Source: JAXGPP01 sp964436865 (GTDB taxonomy: Bacteria > Planctomycetota > Planctomycetia > Pirellulales > Thermoguttaceae). From it: a DNA stretch of 11,068 bases. The stretch covers positions 1-11,068 of the forward strand of contig CAYTFK010000236.1 of assembly GCA_964436865.1 (NCBI GenBank), written 5' to 3'. Under the pieces are notes generated by a model. The model ran no database searches and was not told where the DNA came from. It saw only the letters and a program-made list of their open reading frames with translations. The translations under genes and the position numbers were made by a program. Below are positions 6,446 to 11,068 of this stretch, in pieces. The number at the start of each line of letters is the position of its first letter. Within the stretch, counting starts at the first letter, position 1.

Positions 6446-6503
6446 GAGTAGTCCTGAATGATCTTCGCTGTGCGTTGGTTTGGCTCGAAGCGGTCAGCCG
6501 CCG

Positions 6504-6529
6504 GCTTTCAGCAGACCTTCGCTGAAAGC
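6504..6529 (-). repeat. 9-bp hairpin in the rpsL-rpsG gap
   Basis: GCTTTCAGC (6504-6512) and GCTGAAAGC (6521-6529) pair perfectly around an 8-nt loop. The position matches the intercistronic S12-S7 segment that S7 binds in E. coli for translational repression. Whether this hairpin is such a site, or just a folded copy of the neighbouring heptamers, is open. No T-tract follows on the minus strand. Confidence 0.5.
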
Positions 6530-6555
6530 TGCTAGCTGAGGGCTGGTAGCTGTTC
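6521..6555 (+). repeat. Heptamer repeats (GCTGNNN) in the rpsL-rpsG gap
   Basis: Five consecutive 7-nt units read GCTGAAA, GCTGCTA, GCTGAGG, GCTGGTA, GCTGTTC on the plus strand, ending against the rpsL stop codon. They are the same unit as at 1245-1279 but in the opposite orientation relative to the operon. The first unit is also one arm of the hairpin at 6504-6529. Confidence 0.55.
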
Positions 6556-6923
6556 TACTTCTTCTTCGCTCCGTAGCGGCTCCGCGACTGCTTGCGGCCG
6601 TCGACACCCGCCGTGTCGAGTGATCCTCGCACCACCTGATAGCGGACTCCGGGCAAATCCCGAACACGACCGCCCCGAACGAGCACGATCGAGTGCTCTT
6701 GCAGGTTGTGCCCTTCGCCGGGGATGTAGACGGTCACTTCCTTTCCGTTGGAAAGCCGAACACGGGTGATCTTCCGCAGTGCCGAGTTCGGCTTCTTGGG
6801 GGTCATGGTCTTCACCTGAAGACAGACCCCTCGCTTTTGCGGGCAGCTCTCCAAGACCGGAGCCTTGCTGAACTTCCGCGGCGTCTTCCGCTGTTTGCGG
6901 ACCAATTGATTAAACGTCGGCAT
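6555..6923 (-). CDS. rpsL: 30S ribosomal protein S12
   Basis: S12 lies at the decoding centre and controls accuracy; it is the classical target of streptomycin-resistance mutations. The 122-residue product starts MPTFNQLVRK and contains CPQKRGVC, TPKKPNSALRK with Lys43, and PGEGHNLQEHS. The loop GGRVRDLPGVRY has Arg at position 88 where most bacteria have Lys. Asp89, the usual methylthiolation site, is kept. It ends RSRYGAKKK, slightly shorter than E. coli S12. The ATG at 6921-6923 is chosen over an upstream start at 6986 because MPTFNQLV is the family terminus and a GAGGA Shine-Dalgarno lies upstream. It is the first gene of the str cluster, with a probable promoter at 7022-7049. Confidence 0.97.
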   Translation of the reverse strand: MPTFNQLVRKQRKTPRKFSKAPVLESCPQKRGVCLQVKTMTPKKPNSALRKITRVRLSNGKEVTVYIPGEGHNLQEHSIVLVRGGRVRDLPGVRYQVVRGSLDTAGVDGRKQSRSRYGAKKK

Positions 6924-7021
6924 CGTATCCTCACCGCGTGACATACAAACCCGAGTGAAGCGGCACCATTGCTCCACACGGCTCACCGTCCACCACGGAA
7001 CCGAAAAGGGTGGAATCCCTC

Positions 7022-7049
7022 AAGGTACCCTATCCGGGACCCATGTCAA
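7022..7049 (-). promoter_or_regulatory. Probable proximal promoter of the str operon
   Basis: A perfect -35 TTGACA (plus 7044-7049) is followed by a 16-bp spacer and TACCTT (plus 7022-7027), a weak -10. The predicted start near 7014 gives a leader of about 90 nt to the rpsL ATG. Position and orientation support it; the poor -10 lowers confidence. Confidence 0.5.
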
Positions 7050-7406
7050 GAGCTAGCAGGTCCGCCCAGGTGGCGAACGGCCCGGCGCGCAACCAGCTTG
7101 CGGCAGCCCGATGGGCGCCGGTTTGGGTTATCGAAGCAAGTTGAACGCCAGCAGCGACTTACAGGCGGCGACCGGTCGTGGGGGCACAGGTTCAAATCAC
7201 CGCTTGTGGATGCTCGAAGTGACGGCATTGAGCTGGGGTGCGATGCGGATGGGACGCGAAGCGAAACGCCCTTGCAGGAGTTTCGTTTGGTTACGTCGCG
7301 AGCGACCGACCGCAAATGCAACCCGGCAAAGGTTTTGGCTGCGGAGCCCCGGGCCGTAAGTGAATCCACCCTTTTGGCTTACGTGTTGAAGTTCGTAGAG
7401 GGGTGA
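7050..7406. other. Intergenic stretch without a recognisable gene
   Basis: No open frame here shows a known motif. The DNA can fold: CCGGCGC pairs with GCGCCGG, and AGCTTGC pairs with GCAAGTT around an inner GCCC-GAT-GGGC hairpin (roughly 7090-7145), so a structured RNA cannot be excluded. A tRNA T-loop-like GGTTCAAATC at 7189-7198 lacks a proper stem. CGTAAG and CTTACG pair across a 17-nt loop near 7355-7382. Confidence 0.5.
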
Positions 7407-7480
7407 GGAGTTAGGAGTTAGGAGTTAGAAGTTAGGAGTTGGAAGTTAGGAGTTAGAAGTTAGGAGTTAGAAGTTAGAAG
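7407..7480. repeat. Heptamer tandem repeat GGAGTTA/GAAGTTA
   Basis: Ten full 7-nt units plus a partial one lie in register. The first three are GGAGTTA; then GAAGTTA alternates with GGAGTTA (one unit is GGAGTTG). The last six units therefore form three copies of a 14-nt dimer, showing recent expansion of the pair. AT-rich relative to its surroundings. Similar heptamers (TTAGGAG type) are common short tandem repeats between genes in cyanobacteria and some other bacteria. Confidence 0.95.
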
Positions 7481-7907
7481 GGTTGGTCGGTCGCCGACGC
7501 GCATGCCAGTCGACGGAGGCCGGCGTGATTTGCCGCGGCCGCACGGATTGGGTGCACACCGCGGTTGGTACATTGTTGCATCGAGGCGCAACAATAAACG
7601 CGATGTTGCGTTTCGTGCGTCGCGATTGCGCGCGGCAAGTGCAAGGGAGGAAGGGGTTTCGCAGCGAAGGGGCGAGCGCAAGTTCATACGCACTGTGAGG
7701 TACGTGTTGCACTGCACGCGAATTCCGCCCTCAGCGGCGGCATGGATTCGTCCGTCAGCGGCCTGACAGCGGGCGCAGGGAATCGGCGCACGCGCCGGCA
7801 GAGGGCAGGCGAGTTGAGATTGAGTCGAATTGTCAATGAACGAACGCGGGTGGGCCCGATTTCGAGACCGGCCCGCGGTGGCGGACGGAGGTTCGCCGCC
7901 GGGGTCT
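7481..7907 (-). other. Possible leader or non-coding transcript downstream of the orphan promoter
   Basis: This segment follows the near-consensus promoter at 7908-7937 in its direction of transcription. Short minus-strand frames exist (for example a GTG start at 7712 giving 81 residues) but they have no recognisable motif. ATTGTTGC (7572-7579) and GCAACAAT (7588-7595) form a perfect 8-bp stem with an 8-nt loop. CGCAACA (7587-7593) could pair instead with TGTTGCG just downstream, so two exclusive folds are possible. I do not recognise tmRNA, RNase P, SRP or 6S RNA signatures. It may be a long str-operon leader, a small RNA or decayed DNA. Confidence 0.3.
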
Positions 7908-7937
7908 AGTATACCTGTGTTCATGTATTTTTGTCAA
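7908..7937 (-). promoter_or_regulatory. Strong sigma-70-type promoter, target unclear
   Basis: A perfect -35 TTGACA (plus 7932-7937), an 18-bp AT-rich spacer and TATACT (plus 7908-7913) form the best promoter match in the window, pointing toward rpsL. The predicted start near 7901 is followed by a GC-rich discriminator, as in stable-RNA and ribosomal promoters. No good gene starts in the next 980 nt before rpsL. Confidence 0.65.
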
Positions 7938-8011
7938 TAGTGAAACCGGTCGGGGTTGGGCAGTTTTTCGGGGGTTTCTGGAGGGGGTAAGGAGAGCGGG
8001 AGGCCGCGATT

Positions 8012-8106
8012 GTACTCCTCACGCTGCGCGTGAGGGTCGCGGGGAACCGGGCACGAAGAAGCCTCACGGCGGAGCGTGAGGAGTACGGGGGAGCGTGAGG
8101 AGTACG
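8012..8106. repeat. REP-like palindrome cluster downstream of the LRR gene
   Basis: CCTCACGC-TGC-GCGTGAGG (8017-8035) is a perfect 8-bp hairpin. CCTCACG (8062-8068) and CGTGAGG (8075-8081) form a second with a 6-nt loop. The 16-mer GAGCGTGAGGAGTACG occurs twice directly (8072-8087, 8091-8106), and 14 nt of it occur inverted at 8012-8025. The cluster lies within the first 150 bp after the LRR stop codon, so it may end or stabilise that transcript. The layout is that of repetitive extragenic palindromes. Confidence 0.75.
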
Positions 8107-8158
8107 TTGCTGGCAGCGCGGGGCTGATTATGGCAGCTTGTTCGGTCCCCGGTTCCGA

Positions 8159-10348
8159 TTACGCGCCCTGCTGAAACAGGGGGGCGAGTGCGGGCCTGTC
8201 GGGCGGTTGGGCCGGCGGGGCGATGTCGCCGCGGATTCGGACGTGAGGAAGGGCGAGCCGGAGTTCTTCCAACGCGCGGGAGCTCAACTTCGTGCCGCGG
8301 AGGGAGGTGGACTCAAGATGCCCCATCGCCTTGAGCGCTGGGATGCCGGCGTCCGAGATGCGCGTCTCGTCGAGGTTCAAAATGCGGAGCGATTTCATCG
8401 GGGCGAGGACTTCCAGGGCATCGTCGCCCACCGTGGCGCCTGCCAGGTCGAGTTTCTTGAGCGGGCAGGCGGCGAGCGGGCGAAGGCCCTTAGCCGTGAT
8501 TTGCGTGTTGCGGGCCCAGAGGTTCTCCAATCGCGGTATCCGCGCGACGCAAGCCATCGCATCGTCATTCAGGCGGGTATCTGAGATCGCGAGTTCCTTG
8601 AGCGCCGAGCGGGCCAGGTGGCCGCGCTCAGCGGCGCGGCAGAAGCCGGCGCCGGAGACTTGCGTGCCGTTGAGCGTGAGGGTGTTGAGCGCGGGCAGCG
8701 CGAGCAGTCCGGCCAAGCCGGCGTCGGTCAGACGGGTCTGCTGCAGATCCAGGCGGTCGAGACCGCGCAACTTGACGAGCGCCGGGACCGCCTCGTCTCC
8801 TAGCGCGGTACGGTTGAGACCGAGGAACTGGAGCTTGAGGTTTTCGAGGCTCGCGAGACCCTGGGCGGTGATCTGCGTTCCATCGAGCCACAGTTGCGTG
8901 AGCTGGGGGACCTTGGCCAGGGAGGCGAGCGAGAGGTCGCCGATCGAGGTGTCGTCGAGCGAGAGCCACTGGAGCGTGCGCGACTCAGCCAGACGCGCCA
9001 CGCCGGCGTCGGTGACGCGCGTCCCATCGAGGAGCAGGCTGAACAAGCGATCTTCGCCCTGCAGGCAGTCGATTGCCTCGTCGCCCATGGCGGTGCTTTC
9101 CAGCCCCAGGTCGATAAGCCGGGCGCGGTCGACCAGCCAGCCGAGCCCGACCGCGGTCACGCGGGTGCGGCCGAGATAGACGTGTTTGAGGTCCTGCACG
9201 CCCTTAAGCGCGGTGAGACCCGCATCGGTGACGGCGGTGCCGGTGAGCACCAGTTGCTCGACGCGGTCGAGCGGCGGCAGCAGGGCGAGCTTGGCGTCGT
9301 CGATCCCGGTGTCGGTGAGGTCGATGGTGACGAGCTTGTCGAACTCGGCGAGGAACTCCAACTCGTGCCCGTGGATCTTCGCGCCGCGGAAGTCAACCGA
9401 GTGGAAGCCGTCGGTGGTGATGGCGACGCGGGAGATCGTTTCGACCTCGCGAGCGAAGTTGTCCATGGCGATGGACAGATCATCGGTCGACACCGCGTCG
9501 TAATCGCGCGATCGCGGCTTGGGGAGATGCTCGCGGTTCTTCAATCGAAGGTAGGCAACATCGGCATTCATTCCGAAGGCGATCAGGTCAACGACGCGCT
9601 GAGCCTCGTCACGAATTGGCTTGGGCAGCGGAGAGGGAAGGTTGTGAGCCACACGGTAGTATAAGTCGTCCCACGCGAGAAGTGGCTCGCCGGCGTCCGC
9701 TCGCATTAGGCGTTTGAGACGCTCCCGCGTCGGCGCATCAGCCAAGACGCGGCCGTTGATGATGCGGTTCAGCACCAGAGCGATCGCCGCTTCAGGCAGG
9801 CCCATTTCTTCCAAGGCTGCGGTGCATTGCTCGTGTCCGAGTAGTGCGTAGCGCAGCAGCAACGGCACTGCTTCATAGCGGCGGTGTTCCGCCAAACAGG
9901 CGGCCGAGGATCGGGCGAGCCAGGCGCTCGGACGCTGCCTGAGCAGGTCCGAAAGACGTCTTGCGGCTTCCGAATCGCAGGCCGCTGTGAGCTTTTCGAC
10001 CTCGACACGGAGATCTTTCGGCGGCGCCGGCTGCGGCCACGGTCCTTCCATTACCGCCATGGGGGCCGACGCTTCGCGATCGGCCGCGGATAACTGGACG
10101 AAGGCCGTCAACACGATCAAGAGGAACACCGAGACGCGAGCGCGGCACGCCAACGGGTGAACGCAGCGCCGGCTCCACAGGCGCAGGCATTGGTGAATTC
10201 GGCTGCCCGGCCGGCAGTGGCCGAGAGCCAGGTGCGGTTGCCGGCCACGTCGATACGCTGGGGATTCGAGACGGGTCACACTGGGAGAGCTGTCGTCAAA
10301 ATTCCAACCCATTGTGCGCGTCACTCCAACAGTCCTGCTCGGTTGCAT
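8159..10348 (-). CDS. Secreted or membrane-anchored leucine-rich-repeat protein
   Basis: The 729-residue frame has three parts. Residues 72-88 (VSVFLLIVLTAFVQLSA) form a hydrophobic segment after Arg-rich sequence, fitting a Sec signal peptide or anchor. Residues about 105-310 are a mostly helical, charged region I do not recognise. Residues about 315-704 hold some 16 tandem leucine-rich repeats, nearly all 24 residues, of the form LxxLxLxxTxITDAGLxxLxxL; DAG and GDEA variants recur. A Pro/Ala-rich tail follows. Such DAGL repeats are abundant in planctomycete exported proteins and usually serve protein binding; no enzyme domain is seen. The start is uncertain: ATG 10348 is the longest, ATG 10312 has a distant GGAG, and TTG 10153 (664 residues) would place the signal peptide at the very N-terminus. 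The 83-bp gap to the upstream gene shows no clear promoter. Confidence 0.85.
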   Translation of the reverse strand: MQPSRTVGVTRTMGWNFDDSSPSVTRLESPAYRRGRQPHLALGHCRPGSRIHQCLRLWSRRCVHPLACRARVSVFLLIVLTAFVQLSAADREASAPMAVMEGPWPQPAPPKDLRVEVEKLTAACDSEAARRLSDLLRQRPSAWLARSSAACLAEHRRYEAVPLLLRYALLGHEQCTAALEEMGLPEAAIALVLNRIINGRVLADAPTRERLKRLMRADAGEPLLAWDDLYYRVAHNLPSPLPKPIRDEAQRVVDLIAFGMNADVAYLRLKNREHLPKPRSRDYDAVSTDDLSIAMDNFAREVETISRVAITTDGFHSVDFRGAKIHGHELEFLAEFDKLVTIDLTDTGIDDAKLALLPPLDRVEQLVLTGTAVTDAGLTALKGVQDLKHVYLGRTRVTAVGLGWLVDRARLIDLGLESTAMGDEAIDCLQGEDRLFSLLLDGTRVTDAGVARLAESRTLQWLSLDDTSIGDLSLASLAKVPQLTQLWLDGTQITAQGLASLENLKLQFLGLNRTALGDEAVPALVKLRGLDRLDLQQTRLTDAGLAGLLALPALNTLTLNGTQVSGAGFCRAAERGHLARSALKELAISDTRLNDDAMACVARIPRLENLWARNTQITAKGLRPLAACPLKKLDLAGATVGDDALEVLAPMKSLRILNLDETRISDAGIPALKAMGHLESTSLRGTKLSSRALEELRLALPHVRIRGDIAPPAQPPDRPALAPLFQQGA

Positions 10349-10431
10349 AAGCTAGCCGCGTCACAAGGGCGGTATTGCCCGTCGCGGCGTCGTTCGCTTG
10401 CGGCGAGGAATACAACAAACGGCTAGCCCTC

Positions 10432-11068
10432 TCACTGCTTGTCGCCTGCTGCCTTCGCCGCAAAGGCAGCGACGAGCTTCCGTTCATCGGCACTCAGGCG
10501 GTTGGCAATGCGCGTCCCTCGAGGAAAGGCCCAAACGGCATGAGTGCTCTGCGGGCATTCTTGAAAATAGTATCGCCCGGGATAATCCGAACGCACTACG
10601 CGGGAAGCATCATAAGGCACTTCGGTCATTTTCGGTTCGTTCGTATACGGAGGCGGCGGGGGTGTGGAGTGGACCCTGTCCACGACAACGACGTCTCCTT
10701 CCAGGAGCTCCTCCATGGCGGCGTTGATCTGGTCTTCTTCCGACCCGATGCAACGCTGTAGCTCCACCACGACCATGTCTTGTCCATTGATGGGGGCCAC
10801 CCACGTAAAAGTCCGCCCCATACCGTCAGGGAAGTAGCCGGGAACCCAAAAGATCAATCGACGGAGGTTTTCCCGTTGTCCCAGCGCGGTCAGCCGCTGT
10901 TCGATCTCCTCGCCCTGACGGTAGACGAACGGGTGTGCAATGGCGAGGGGGTCGGTCGTGCCGTCGTGCTGGTAGTCTTGGTATAACGGGATCACGAGCA
11001 TCTCACCCGGTTTACGGTCGCGCTCGAGGTCCTTCCGATCATAGATCGTCTCGTTCGGATCGTCCTCG
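10432..11068 (-). CDS. Unrecognised protein, 5' end beyond the window
   Basis: The frame ends in TGA at 10432-10434 and stays open to the right edge, giving at least 211 residues. An internal ATG at 11001 exists, but the upstream in-frame residues (EDDPNETIYDRKDLERDRKPGE) read like protein, so the gene is probably longer. Visible features are a region with FWVPGYFPDGMGRTFTWVAP, an acidic stretch NAAMEELLEGDVVVVDRVHS, a run of five prolines, and the C-terminal RLSADERKLVAAFAAKAAG helix. No transmembrane segment, catalytic motif or family signature is recognised. It lies 83 bp upstream of the LRR gene on the same strand and could be co-transcribed with it. Confidence 0.75.
   Translation of the reverse strand, partial: EDDPNETIYDRKDLERDRKPGEMLVIPLYQDYQHDGTTDPLAIAHPFVYRQGEEIEQRLTALGQRENLRRLIFWVPGYFPDGMGRTFTWVAPINGQDMVVVELQRCIGSEEDQINAAMEELLEGDVVVVDRVHSTPPPPPYTNEPKMTEVPYDASRVVRSDYPGRYYFQECPQSTHAVWAFPRGTRIANRLSADERKLVAAFAAKAAGDKQ

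Noticed and set aside
6924..6986. 21-residue N-terminal extension of S12
   Set aside because: MPTFNQLVRK is the normal S12 start and has its own Shine-Dalgarno; the upstream residues match nothing in the family.
7189..7198. tRNA T-loop-like GGTTCAAATC
   Set aside because: The flanking bases do not form a 5-bp T-stem and no acceptor or anticodon arm can be placed around it.
7004..7375. 11-nt inverted repeat AAAAGGGTGGA (7004-7014) and its complement (7365-7375), possibly element ends
   Set aside because: A single 11-mer match in about 1 kb is not far from chance, and nothing between the copies resembles a transposase or insertion sequence.
7460..7924. Minus-strand open frame of 154 codons upstream of rpsL
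   Set aside because: Its ATG lies inside the spacer of the promoter at 7908-7937, it runs into the heptamer array, and its Pro/Arg/Ser-rich composition shows no family signal.
10351..10427. 8-nt inverted repeat GCTAGCCG/CGGCTAGC in the gap before the LRR gene
   Set aside because: Too short and too widely spaced (61 nt) to call an operator or terminator.

Overview
The window carries the left arm of a bacterial str/S10 ribosomal-protein supercluster on the minus strand. Read in transcription order, right to left, it holds rpsL (S12), rpsG (S7), fusA (EF-G), rpsJ (S10), rplC (L3), rplD (L4), rplW (L23), rplB (L2) and rpsS (S19), and the next gene lies off the left edge. Upstream of rpsL is about 1.2 kb without a convincing gene. 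It is followed by a large secreted or membrane-anchored leucine-rich-repeat protein gene and the 3' part of an unrecognised gene that runs off the right edge. All nine translation genes, the LRR gene and the partial gene lie on the minus strand.

The host looks like a GC-rich member of the Planctomycetota (inference, no database search). The supporting features are: a long protein built of 24-residue DAGL-type leucine-rich repeats; a divergent EF-G of the spdEFG2/mitochondrial EFG2 type, a subfamily known mainly from spirochaetes, planctomycetes and delta-proteobacteria; no tuf between fusA and rpsJ; wide gaps between the ribosomal genes; and several starts without a Shine-Dalgarno sequence.

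Layout. 1-3760: S10 operon segment rpsJ to rpsS, with its own promoter (perfect TTGACA, 17-bp spacer) at 3594-3622. 3758-6923: str segment rpsL-rpsG-fusA, with a probable promoter at 7022-7049. The 144-bp rpsG-fusA gap holds a terminator-like hairpin, a second compound hairpin and a 10-codon leader ORF with a strong Shine-Dalgarno, ending 7 nt before fusA. 7050-8158: non-coding stretch with heptamer tandem repeats (7407-7480), a second near-consensus minus-strand promoter (7908-7937) with no obvious gene behind it, and a REP-like palindrome cluster (8012-8106). 8159-10348: LRR protein. 10432-11068: partial unknown protein.

The translation genes supply 30S proteins (S12, S7, S10, S19), 50S proteins around the peptidyl-transferase centre and exit tunnel (L2, L3, L4, L23) and a GTPase acting on the assembled ribosome. 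The most interesting points are the EFG2-like factor in the str locus, the leader-peptide and terminator arrangement before it, the natural Arg88 in S12, two heptamer repeat families (one placed between ribosomal genes), and the orphan promoter.
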